A stretch of DNA of 64,000 bases from Spirodela intermedia (Eukaryota > Streptophyta > Magnoliopsida > Alismatales > Araceae): contig LR746278.1 of the NCBI GenBank assembly GCA_902729315.2, positions 3,977,501 through 4,041,500 on the forward strand, read 5' to 3'. Position numbers and translations under genes: made by a program. The stretch's first letter is position 1; each line of letters opens with the position of its first letter. Shown here piece after piece: positions 51,877 through 62,499 of this stretch. The notes beneath the pieces were generated by a model that worked only from the letters and a program-made list of their open reading frames with translations, ran no database searches and was not told the origin of the DNA.

Positions 51877-53185
51877 ATGTCAATCTTATCAAAGCTTCGA
51901 TGTATCACCATTGACGTCACTGGTACCCTAATAGCATACAAAGGCGAACTTGGTGATTACTATTGCATGGCTGCTAAGTCTGTTGGGCTTCCTTGTCCAG
52001 ACTACAAGCGCATGCATGAAGGCTTCAAGAATGCTTATTCAGAAATGGCAAAACAGTACCCTTGTTTCGGACATGCAGCAAAAATGCCAAATATTGTCTG
52101 GTGGCGGACATGTGTGAAGGATTCGTTCATCAAGGTAATTGAAGTTTGTCTTATTCATCCTAAAATATATATGTATTTCTAATTCAGCACTGTACATCAC
52201 GAGGAGCGAAATGGGCTAATTTGGGATACTATTTTTGGCAGACTTTTTTGGATAAACTAATCTGAAAACTTCCACGTCGTTCAGTTTTTTATTTGCTTTA
52301 TGATTGATTAAACATTCTAGAATTACTTTACCTGGTCTATTTACTAGTTCCCAAGATTTTTCTAAAAGACCCCTCTTATGGTAAAGTTTTGGCAAAGATG
52401 GCAGTAAGTTATCTAATTGTTGTTTACCTGCCTCATTAATAACAATCATGTGAGATTACGGATTGTATGCAGGCTGGTTATGATTATGATGATGAAACAT
52501 TTGAGAAGGTATTTAAGCGTATCTATGCCTCTTTTGGTTCCTCTGCGCCCTACTCTGTATTTCCAGATTCGCAACCATTTCTTAGATGGGCACGTCAGAA
52601 CAATTTGATTGTTGGGATTGTAAGCAATGCAGAGTACCGGTACCAAGACGTTATCCTCCCTGCCTTGGGATTGAATAAGGTACCAGAACTGTACCTTTGC
52701 ATCCCTTTCTCATCATCTATCTTCTTACCAGATACAATATCATTTGATTTGGCATTTCTCTTATATCATCATTGATGTAAAATTCTTGACATTTTCGTAA
52801 GTTTCATGAATCCAAGGAGTCAAGGTATGTGATCCGTGGACCCTTTTTTTTTCTGTCTAAATGTTAATGGCGGTGGCAGGGATCTGAATGGGACTTTGGT
52901 GTCTTCTCTGGGATTGAGGGCATAGAAAAACCAGACCCTCGGATTTATGAGATTGCATTAGAGAGGGCAGGAAACGTGGCACCAGAAGAAGCATTGCATA
53001 TTGGTGATAGCATGCGCAAAGATTACATGCCAGCCAGAAGTATCGGAATGCAGGCCCTGCTCTTAGACAGATTTAAGACGGCTGATGCAGAGAACTGGAG
53101 GAAGGCCGGCGCCCCGGTCCTTCCCGACCTTGTAGCTGCTCGAGCTTGGCTTACCAAGGAAGAGAAGGTTGCTGCAGGGCAGTAA
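51877..53185 (+). CDS. HAD-superfamily hydrolase, HDHD3-like (3 exons)
   Basis: Exons 51877-52134, 52473-52679 and 52880-53185 join in phase to 256 aa, a normal length for plant HDHD3-type proteins. HAD hydrolases form an aspartyl-phosphate intermediate. The motifs are I, IDVTGTL (nucleophile D13); II, IVSNAE (S137); III, K172 in IEKPDPRIYE; and IV, HIGDSMRKD (D198, D203). The usual second Asp of motif I (DxD) is Thr15, so the acid/base residue of a classic phosphatase is missing. I recall DVTGT as common in the plant members, so this is probably a family trait, not damage. The cap region is helical (residues 25-110). No transit peptide is obvious from this start. The substrate is unknown. 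The annotated start is the first in-frame ATG after a clear splice acceptor. Confidence 0.93.
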
Positions 53186-56100
53186 ACATGGGAGCCCCTT
53201 CACACCAAACTGGTATTCTCGTTCACCCAATTCTCTTTCACTGAAGTCTGGGCTGCTCGAATGCTCTCTGGTTCAGTGTAGGGCAATGGTTTTTACCTAA
53301 ATAGGTTAAAGGATGTGTCCGCTTGAATCTTTCAAATTGTGGACGATTTTCCCTGCTATATGATGATGGACTCATGATTGAAATGAGCAGCGGACGAGGC
53401 TGAGTTGCTGGAAAGATCTCAGCGTCTCTGACATTCTTGTGCTCAATCCCCTTTTTTATGTATTAGTATAACGTAAAACCAGAGGTCCTGGAATGAAGGA
53501 ATGATTCTGTGCTCTCCGAATCTCATCTGATCCTGAATGCAATTTCGTTCTTCATCTTCTAGGTTGTCTTCATCAGTATAAGAATTTCCCTCATTATCAG
53601 TATCTATATCATCATCATCATCACCATACTTTATTGAGTTGTCCAGTTCTCTGAGGATCAGGGTTATGCATCTGATTTAATCACTCTACTGAATACCCAT
53701 TCAAGATGCTTAATTTATCTTCTTTCTTCTTTTTTTGATTCATCCCGTCGTATTTTCCAAGGCAGCATGGTATTTTCGAAGCTTACATTTTTGGATTCCA
53801 TGCATGCATTTAATGTGTTTTTTTTTTACGCGACTAGCTTAATCAAATCAATCTCCTGAGATTTATTCATTCGATTTTCACGTACTTAGTTGCCATCTAG
53901 GTAATTACTGAATTATCCCTAGAAAAATAAACCATGGCTCAAATCGTCGCATCATTTCTTGGCCCAAAGGAGGAAATTGTTGGGCACAAAACATTCAATT
54001 CTATTTCGCATGAGAGGAAGAGAGAGAGACTCCTTCCCCGTTCTCTCTCTCTCTCTCTCTCTCTCTCTACCACCGTCACATGACAACATACCGATCAGTC
54101 GCGCAGTTACCCTATTTTCCATACTTCCGATATCACATACTGCATCAATCATATGAGTAAACGTGAAACATGAATGCAGAGACTGCTTAGAAAACTGCAG
54201 ATACAGACATTCGACACCCGGCCACAGGAACTCTCAAATCAGCGAACGGTGACCGACATTCTACGGCTCAACGTCCTGTACAGGAGCTCTCTCGAAACCC
54301 CCCTTCGCGTTCAGTAGTGTACATAATCAGAGTGCTTGCTCAATCATCTCAGCTCTACCATCAACAGAAACTCTTCTGCAGCGAAAAAAACGAATCCCAC
54401 TGGTCAGCCATGGAGAAATGATATGATGCCCGGCGCAATGTGAAAGCGCCCGAATGGCAACAGCATGAAAGCAGGGCAGCCCACAGCGATCACTGGCGCC
54501 CGAGCTCCTGATAGTAGTCAGATAACAACAGCAGATGCAATCACGACGCAGGGAATGGAGGGAGCAGCAGGGGCTGAATAGAAGTGCTGGGAGACTGCCA
54601 GGCGTTGACAAATGTAGAAACAGTCTCTGGTGATGCAACGATATCACCTACAGACTGGGCAACACGGGGCAACCACTGGGGGTATGGGGATTGCTCGCAG
54701 AGTCTCTGATTGCAGTGACGATTCAAGGAGAGGGGAACCGACTGACATCTCTGGATCTCATGCATACGGGACTGGACCAATCGAACACAAGTGCTGGAAC
54801 TCAAGTCCGATTTCTGTAGGAATAGAGTTGGAACAGTTGCAGAAGATTACTGAAGTTGTATGCTTTATTGGACCTAAATGACCAGCAAAACAACCCAATA
54901 AAGAAGTAATCATTCAATATCAACAAAGGTTTTTAAAAATTGGGAAATCGATCCAAAGGTTAAGAGTCTCAGTGTCCAACGTCCTTAATCTCTCTCCTCA
55001 TAACATTCAGAAACGGAATAACATTTATAACTCGAAATGGGCACGTACACATGTATACCATTTATGTCCCTACCCACTATGTTGTGTCAAATGAATTGAG
55101 CATCCATTATTAGATCGGTTCTTCTATTCAGTGGTAGATTCAGCATGAAACTGTTAAACCACTGTTGTCTCACAGCTAAATCCAATGTCAGGGTTCCTGG
55201 GTATCAACTTCATCTTTCTCTGGTAGAAGTTCACTAAGGTTTCACCATTATTATTATATCTCCCATGTTACTCTCAAAATATTAGTGAGATTCATCTTCT
55301 TGTAAACTAGTACATCCGGTTGATAAGCATGCTGTTCAAATGAAATAATATGTTTGAATGACTTCGGAATCTCTACCAAAATAACGAGGTGCATAAGATA
55401 TCTTCATAGTTTTAAGAGATTATTATCATTGCAAAGATACTTGCCAAGTACGTGAAGGAACGACCATTGTCCCTAGAAACCATAATGCTGCTACTGGTAC
55501 GCTGACTGGACATGTAAAAAAATTGAAAATAATATGGTGGATTTATCACAAACGGAAAGACCGCATAACAAAAGAGTCAAGGCTTCTTCTATTAAATCTG
55601 AAGCGGGAAATGATGTTGGGGTGGGTTGATGGCGGCTCTGCTTACAGGCAATGGAAAGCAGAGAATAAAGAGAGCAATGGAAAAATGGAACACGTTTACC
55701 CCCCCTCACCCCCAACACAACAATCTGTTCTAGTGTCAGGCTTTGACCAGTTGAGAAATAGATTATAACCCCATAGATAATCTATTAACCTTGGTACTCT
55801 GTGTTCCTGAGTGTAGGTGATACACCAATATCACCTGTAGAGTGAGCAAATGGTTGAAATTCCCACCGCAACAATAAGCAGTGGCTACCATGGCAGATAC
55901 TAACAGGAGAGCGATCATGGAATGCCAGATGGACCGTTGCAGCTGTGCATTGACCATGGGCACTGGGTTATCAGCGACAAAGGGCTGGACAGACTGCAGA
56001 GTACCCAAGGTCAGGAAGTCACGCAAAGAGGCACCTCCAACCAACAGAATTGACGGAAAAGGTATGATGTCGCTTCGTTGGCACAGTGCATAAGGTGGGT

Positions 56101-57736
56101 AGAGATGGACAGATGGTGATGGCTGACAGCGAGAGGAGAGAACAGAGAGAGAGAGAGAGGAACGATGGGAGTGACAGGAGAAGACATCCACACCATGTAG
56201 AAGAGAAGGGTACCGAACACATTCAAGCACTTCCAATTTTCTCAAAGGATTCTTGCCTCATGTGGGCCTTATATGAATGGAAATACACACATGGGGCAGC
56301 TAAATACGGTAAAGAGAAATGAAAATTTTCACAATATCCCATGAAAAGTTACATACAAAGAAATACCTGAAACTATCTAAAAATTCCATAAAAAATATCC
56401 TATGTTCCATCAAAATGGGAAAATATTAGTTGTAGTTCTTCATAAAATTATTGCTATGTTTATTACGAATCGTCTTGGGCGGTCACTAACCAATATAGAA
56501 TTATCAAACAGAAAAAAAGAAACATCTGCAATTCATAATCAAGAACTAATGGAACAACATGAAGATCTGTGGTATCACATTAATTTTCTTTCTTTTGTTT
56601 TGTGACATCAGAATGTAGTGTGTTGGTCCCCTTGTCATTTCTTTCAGTTTGAAGCTTTGAGAATGAAGTTCCGTATGAAGTTTGTTATCCAATCAAGATG
56701 GCTCCTCTGAGATACCAAGAAACTTTAGCCTGTGGAGTCTATCAGCAGAAGGTTAACTGCCACGAGCTCTCAATGTTCCAATGGCTACTCTCTTTCCTTT
56801 ATATGTAGATGAGATGATCTGATACAGTAGAACCATCATGTTTGTCCTTCCAATGTCTTTCCAATGCCCTTCCATTCTTCTTCTTCTTCCACTTTGTGCA
56901 GCTCCCTTTTTTTTTTGTTACTACAATCAGAAGGCTATTCTCTGCTTTAGAATCTATGTCTAGTGGCCAGAGGTGAAGGAGGAGATCTTTCTAGATGATT
57001 GCGAGCCTTAACTCTTACGTTTTGGCTGGCAGAAATATTTCCCAGATAAAAGCAGTATTCCTGGATATTCTTGAGCCAGTCTGATCAGTTCCGCCAGCCA
57101 CATCTGGATCGACTTCTATAGAAATTAGCCAACACAGGCTGGTATGCCTGAATCCCTTCCAAGACAATTCAAGAGACGCTTAATTTAGCAACTCTTACTA
57201 ATATAAAATGGCTTATTCGATCCGGAATTCGCAAAACTTGATGATTCAGAACTCATGTTTCAATACAAAACTTTGGATAATAAATTAACACCAAATTGAT
57301 AGGTCCAGTACATAACAGAAGAATCTTCCATCAATGACAATATTGACAACCTTATTCTGATATGAAGGATTCTAAATCCTGAAAATTCATATCAACACAT
57401 CAATTCAATCTAAACCATGAAAGATATAATAGCTGTCACAACAGTGCATGAAGAAAATATCCATCCATCCGTTACATCTTAGCAATTACCCAATAATCCG
57501 AATATGATCATATCCACTGGCTACTCTGTAATTCCCAGGAGGATTTCTCCATGCTAAAAGATGATATAAACTTATATTACTTGAATGAAGCGATCAAGCA
57601 TTAAAACATTAAATGGAAGCGATCACAGAAGTTAATAAATCCAATGTAGGATAAGACTTGAATCGTGTGAGAGGAAAATTTGATAACGAAACCATAAAGA
57701 CAGAAAAAGAAGTCAAGTGAGGACATACCGAATCAA
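53186..57736. other. Intergenic between convergent HAD and PPR genes
   Basis: It holds both 3' UTRs. Two GC-richer islands at 54330-54720 and 55860-56230 have coding-like composition on the minus strand (one frame has a hydrophobic stretch, SIWHSMIALLLVSAMVATAY), but I recognise no protein and frames do not join convincingly. They could be exons of an unknown minus-strand transcript, 3' UTR exons of the PPR gene (a GTATGT donor lies just after its stop, about 57727), or gene fragments. Confidence 0.45.
54042..54068. repeat. (CT)13 microsatellite
   Basis: Uninterrupted CT run downstream of the HAD gene. Confidence 0.95.
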
Positions 57737-59263
57737 TCAATATGCTCTCCGCACACCCTTTGGTTTCTTAACAAAACTAAGCCTCAGCTTCCTCAACCGC
57801 TTCCTCTTCCTCTCCATCTTTTCTGGCAAAGTCAGTCTTCGTGGCTTCTTCTTCTCTTTTGGCATTTTCACGTATCTGGGGTCCACGCTGTATGCTTGTG
57901 CTGCGAGTGTCACTCCACGAGCAACTGCCTCCTTAAGCAGAGTATTGGCCCTGCAGACCTGGTTATGGGCCCACAGCTTCTCAATCAGCAGGCCATAAGT
58001 CTTGACCCCTGGCACAAACCCATAGCCCTTTGCCATCCTAAACACCTTCATTGCATGATCCACCCTCTCGATCCCACACAGAACCTTGATAAATCCATAG
58101 TACGCGTTTGTATCCAATGCGGCACCAAAACCTGCCGACCGCATCTTCTCAACCATCTCATCACCTTCAGAAAGCCGGGCCGCCTGGTAGAAACTTCTGA
58201 TCAGAGCGAGGTAGATTTCAGCATTGGGAGAACATCCCCACTGATCCATCTTATGAAACATTTCCATGGCATCGTCAGTTTTGCGTATCTTGCAGAGATT
58301 GGAAATAAGAACATGAAATGTGCCAGTGTCGCGGGGCACCCCTCTGGCCTCCATCTCTGTCAGGACCTTGCCAGCCTCTGACTGCAATCTCAGGGGGTCT
58401 TTCTTACGGCAGAGGCGACAGATACAGTCGAGAATAGAGTTGTAGGCTGGCGTGCCCAACTCGAATCCCCCCCCACTCATCTCCCCCATCAGCCGTAGGG
58501 CCTGGTCCAGTTTCCCATCGACACACCAGGCACGGATGAGCTCATGGCAGATATTCACATCAGGGAAGATCTTGTCGGCCACGTCCCTGACAATTCGCTC
58601 CGCGTGCCCCCCAAATCCGTGCTCGGAGAGCATCGACACCAGCGCACGGAGGAGCTCCCGATCATGGCCAATCCCGTAGTCCTTCTCCAGGTTCTGGAAG
58701 AGGTGAACGGCCTGGGTCGACCTTCCGGCGCGGATCAGGCGATCGAAGGCGGCGCGGAGAGTTTTCGGGCCCACGTAGCGGCGGAAGTCGATGAGGAGAT
58801 CCTGGATGGACTTGAAGTCGCGGCGGCGGCCAAGGAAAGCGATCATGTGAGAAAGGCTCTCGTCGGAGGGGGTGAAGGACCGGCGAGTGACGGCCCAGCG
58901 GAAGAGATCGACGGCCGTGCGGCCGGCGGGCGCGGAGATGTTCAGGATCTGCTGGAGGAGGGCCGTATTGAAGCGGACGTCGGAGAAATGGAGGGAGAGG
59001 TACTGCGGGACGTCGGTGTGGGGAGTGATCGACGATGCCTGAGCATGCTTGATGAGGGCAGATGAGATGGAGCGGGCCAGTTCGGAGGCCTCGTCGGCGG
59101 CCGCGGACGCGAAGATGGTGCGGGTGGCGGAGAAGGGGAGACGGGGTGGGCCTGGTGGTGACAGCGACGCAGGTTGCCGGATCAGAGAGGAGGAGAAGGG
59201 CTGTCGCGGTGTTGAGGAGGAGACGCAGCGGCGGAGGAGCTGCCGGAGATGGGGGCCAGCCAT
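57737..59263 (-). CDS. Pentatricopeptide-repeat protein, probably mitochondrial
   Basis: A single uninterrupted frame of 508 aa. PPR proteins bind organellar RNA through paired helices. The N-terminus (MAGPHLRQLLRRCVSSSTP, then more Arg/Ser with no acids for about 50 residues) looks like a mitochondrial presequence. PPR units are clear from about residue 200 on: TPAYNSILDCICRLCRK, TGTFHVLISNLCKIRKTDDA, AEIYLALIRSFYQAARLSEG, NAYYGFIKVLCGIERVDHA and KTYGLLIEKLWAHNQVCRA. They are P-type with no E or DYW domain. The last about 40 residues are very basic (KKKPRRLTLPEKMERKRKR...), like a nuclear-localisation or ribosome/RNA-binding tail. This recalls PNM1-type or ribosome-associated PPR proteins, but the exact orthologue is not certain. 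Being intronless fits the family. The start is the first in-frame ATG after the GA-rich leader. Confidence 0.92.
   Translation of the reverse strand: MAGPHLRQLLRRCVSSSTPRQPFSSSLIRQPASLSPPGPPRLPFSATRTIFASAAADEASELARSISSALIKHAQASSITPHTDVPQYLSLHFSDVRFNTALLQQILNISAPAGRTAVDLFRWAVTRRSFTPSDESLSHMIAFLGRRRDFKSIQDLLIDFRRYVGPKTLRAAFDRLIRAGRSTQAVHLFQNLEKDYGIGHDRELLRALVSMLSEHGFGGHAERIVRDVADKIFPDVNICHELIRAWCVDGKLDQALRLMGEMSGGGFELGTPAYNSILDCICRLCRKKDPLRLQSEAGKVLTEMEARGVPRDTGTFHVLISNLCKIRKTDDAMEMFHKMDQWGCSPNAEIYLALIRSFYQAARLSEGDEMVEKMRSAGFGAALDTNAYYGFIKVLCGIERVDHAMKVFRMAKGYGFVPGVKTYGLLIEKLWAHNQVCRANTLLKEAVARGVTLAAQAYSVDPRYVKMPKEKKKPRRLTLPEKMERKRKRLRKLRLSFVKKPKGVRRAY

Positions 59264-59265
<2 letters not shown>

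Positions 59266-59299
<34 letters not shown>
59266..59299. repeat. (TCTG)n(CT)n in the PPR 5' leader
   Basis: It begins 3 nt upstream of the PPR ATG. In the PPR transcript it reads as (GA)n followed by CAGA units, ending at the start codon. Confidence 0.9.
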
Positions 59300-59500
59300 G
59301 TGAACTCTGTGAGCTTTTCTTTGATTATGCCGATGCCCTCCCTGGTGGCAGTGCCAGGGTTTTCGGAGTTCAAAACCCTACCGGCTGGCTCGTGTAAAAG
59401 GCAAAAGGTAGCCCATTAACCTAGCTTTCATGGGCTGGGCTCCAAAGTTGTCTGCTGGATTGATCCGTCATGGGATAGGCAGATAAAAGGTTAGAACCAG
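59300..59500 (-). promoter_or_regulatory. PPR gene promoter with telo-box and site II elements
   Basis: A telo-box core AAACCCTA lies at 59373-59380. Site II motifs (TGGGCT or its complement AGCCCA) lie at 59410-59415, 59431-59436 and 59436-59441, about 150-180 bp upstream of the ATG. This pairing is well known in plant promoters of ribosomal-protein and mitochondrial-biogenesis genes, bound by TCP factors, and fits a mitochondrial PPR protein. Confidence 0.6.

Positions 59501-59503
<3 letters not shown>

Positions 59504-59551
<48 letters not shown>
59504..59551. repeat. (GA)24 microsatellite
   Basis: Uninterrupted GA run about 240 bp upstream of the PPR start codon, just beyond the site II elements. 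Confidence 0.96.
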
Positions 59552-59552
<1 letters not shown>

Positions 59553-59830
59553 CCCTCCCTCTCTCATGTCATGTCCTTTGTTCCTTCTGCCCAAGTGGAA
59601 GCACCCTTATCAGTATGACTCCAAGAAAAAATAAATGGTCATATCCTCACGGTTTAATGTGGATAAGATTTATAAATACCATGTGGAGTCACATGAAGGC
59701 ACAAGGATGAGTTCCTTCTTAAATAAATTAGATTGATGTAGGCTTCATGAAGCTAGCAGTTCAAAAAAAAATCAATATTACAACATGAATTGGTATACTT
59801 TAAAAATAAAAAATAAAAAAAGAAATCTTT

Positions 59831-60180
59831 TTAAAATTGAGATAATTCTTTGGTTGTACGACTATCTTACGAAATTTTGATATCCCAATGTCTAGATATA
59901 TCTTAAAGTATACCCTTATGAAAGTGAAGATTCTTTTCTTGCACTACTATTTTAGAAATTTTGAATATTGCAATGTCTCTCTAGTTATATTTGAAATTGT
60001 AGCTTTATAAAAAAAAATATTATCACGCCCTTATAAACTAGAGGATTTTTTCAAGGGTACCACTATTTTAGAAATTTCCAATATCATAACTTGTCTATAA
60101 GTTTTTTTAAAAATTTACCCTTTGTAAAACTGAGATTTTTTTCGTTTTATATAATATTTTAAATTAAAAAATTGAAAATT
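59831..60180. repeat. Degenerate tandem array, period about 90-112 bp
   Basis: The order ATTCTTT..., ACTAT(C/T)TTA(C/G)(A)AAATTT, AATGTCT, CCCTTATAAAA, TGAGATT recurs from about 59831, 59929, 60041 and 60131 (roughly four units). AT-rich and non-coding. Confidence 0.65.
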
Positions 60181-60194
60181 GAAGTTTTTTATTG

Positions 60195-60526
60195 TTGTTT
60201 AGGACATCATCTTGGTCTTTCAATTTTTCCTTCCATATGCCCATTGTTATACTAAAAATAGAAACTATCCAAAACTTAGACATGAAAAAATATAAGCTCA
60301 TATCCTAACTTTCGAAAAAATTAACATTTAAAATTTATCTATACCTTTTTATGAATCATAGTTATATTTTGAGTATTTCTCTAATTATAGAAATTTTATT
60401 AAATTCGAATTTAAACCATGTAAAATAGAAAAAATGAATAAATATAGAAATATGTGATATTGCATTTTTTATATTATTTAGTGACTCATGTTGTTCTTTC
60501 AAAGATTCCTTTTGAGTAGACACATG
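60195..60526. repeat. Left part of the about 120-bp degenerate tandem array
   Basis: Motifs of the type GACATCATCTTGGTCTTTCAA, ATGAATCATAGTTATATTTTGAG and GACTCATGTTGTTCTTTCAAAG occur at about 60205, 60349 and 60480. The same consensus resumes at 62.5 kb on the far side of repeat copy D. Confidence 0.6.
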
Positions 60527-62430
60527 TGACGTGACTTAATTATTGTATAATAAATCACGTAAAATTTAAATGTATAAAACTAAAAAATACCATTTTTTAT
60601 TTTTTAGAAATATTTTATAAAAATGTATCAATTATAATTCGATAAAAGGTTCTAAAAACAATTAGGGTTTTCTAGATTGATCACAATGATTTAATATAAT
60701 ATCAAGTAAATTTCATAATTTGTTAGAAATAATATGATTTTCTATGTTTTTTAGACTAGATGTTTAAAAGAAAATCTATTTGAAATTCATGAAAAAGGAA
60801 AAATTTGAGTGTTGGCATCAGGATGACATAAGCACCCAAAAAACAATGATTTATGTGGAAATAGAGTTTTGCCCAATATTTATTATGTAAATGATTATAG
60901 ACAATTCAATTTATGAAATTGAGATTTGTAAATATCAAAAGAATTGTAGTTGACTAAGAAGAGTTTTGAAACTTGAAATAAATTAAAATATTATTAATCT
61001 AAATATTAAACTAGTTAAAATATATAAGACAAAATTTTAACGTCACGACGGTGATGCATCAGAATTTTACACATTCTAGGTAATTATCATGCAATGTTTA
61101 TGGCCTCAAAGGCTCTTCGTAGACATGAATGACATAGGCATTCTCTAGATCTTCTTTCGAAGTCTAAAAAATGATGATAGAAGTTAAACTAGTTAAAAAT
61201 AGTAAAATAGAGTTCTAACATCGTGGTGACGATATATCAGAATCTTAAGCATTCAAAGGGACTATTATATAATGTTCATAGCCTTAAAGACTCTCTTTTG
61301 ACATGAATGACGTAGATAATCTCTAAATCTTTTTTGTGAAATTTAGAAGTTGATGGGGTTGGTCGACAAATCATCTCTAGTGACTGTCACCTAATGAAGT
61401 GGAAATACAATGACTTGTAATTTTTCAACAACTGTCACTTGATAGAGATAAATTGAATAGAGGTGGGATATGTCTTAAGGAGCTTCATCCTTATATTTGT
61501 GAAGCATAAAGTTTTTCATTGCCTCTAATACACTCTCAAAAGATGACAACTTGTCTTTGGGTAGATCATTCTCTTCTTTATAATGACTTGTTCATTGATC
61601 AATGAGAGATAATTTACTTGATAGACTTATGATTTTTTTATCCATAATTATTTAAAAATTTAATAATGATGCTCTACGAATTGTATTGACAACATTTTTG
61701 TGATTGAGTAATTCTAACGACTTAATCATTGATTAGCACTCTATAAGAAAATTATGATTTAATTAGATAAAAATATTAATTTTGGCTCTAGTGGGATTTA
61801 AACCTTTGTTAGTCGCCTACCTATATGAGAGAGAGTGAAATAAGTATGTGAATATTCTTATAAAATGACATTATAAGGATATTTTTTTCTCATAAATAAG
61901 GGGTATTTTAGGTATTAAAATTATTAAAAACCTTCTGAGAAGTGAGACTAATTTAGTCTCACATTACTTTATTTTTGATTTTTGAGATGCATATATAGTA
62001 ATATAAGATTATGTCATTAATAAGTCTCTTTGTCATATGTATATGATCACTCTTTGCCTTATACCTCACTGACCACTGATGATGTGAAAGGGAAGAGAGA
62101 CACATATGTCTCCTATCAGTTCTTAGTCACTTCAACCTATTGCTCATGGTTCTACTCAATTGTGCTTCAAACTCACTTGTAGGCGACACTAGCTAATGGG
62201 CCCCCTTTTTTTCTATATTTTATTTTATTTATTTCTCTTTATTTACCTCAAAAATAGGATTATAAAAACTATATAAATTCACATAAAATCACATAATTAC
62301 GTAAAAATTCATATTAACTAACTAAAAATCACTTTCGATAATTTAATGTAAATATGTCTATTATCATGAGTTAAGATTTAAAATATATTATTAATTAATT
62401 ATTAACTCATGATAATGAAGACTTATTAAT
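60527..62430 (-). repeat. Dispersed repeat family, copy D (inverted)
   Basis: The reverse-complement order of A and B. The core runs from TGACGTGACTTAATT (60527) to TAGTCTCACATTA (61966), then the outer part with CCATGAGCA... and an AT-rich zone, ending in the stem-loop with perfect 14-bp arms (62361-62374 and 62402-62415). It has a degenerate internal duplication (about 61045-61125 and 61225-61310), which explains its longer core. Flanked on both sides by the about 120-bp tandem array. Confidence 0.8.
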
Positions 62431-62499
62431 ATTCATGTACTAAAAATAAATGTTAGGTCTGAAACATAATTTAAACTCAAAAAATAGGAGTTTCTCTAT

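Noticed and set aside
58452-59397. Plus-strand frames opposite the PPR gene
   Set aside because: Shadows of the GC-rich PPR coding strand; products are Arg/Glu/Gly-rich and match nothing.
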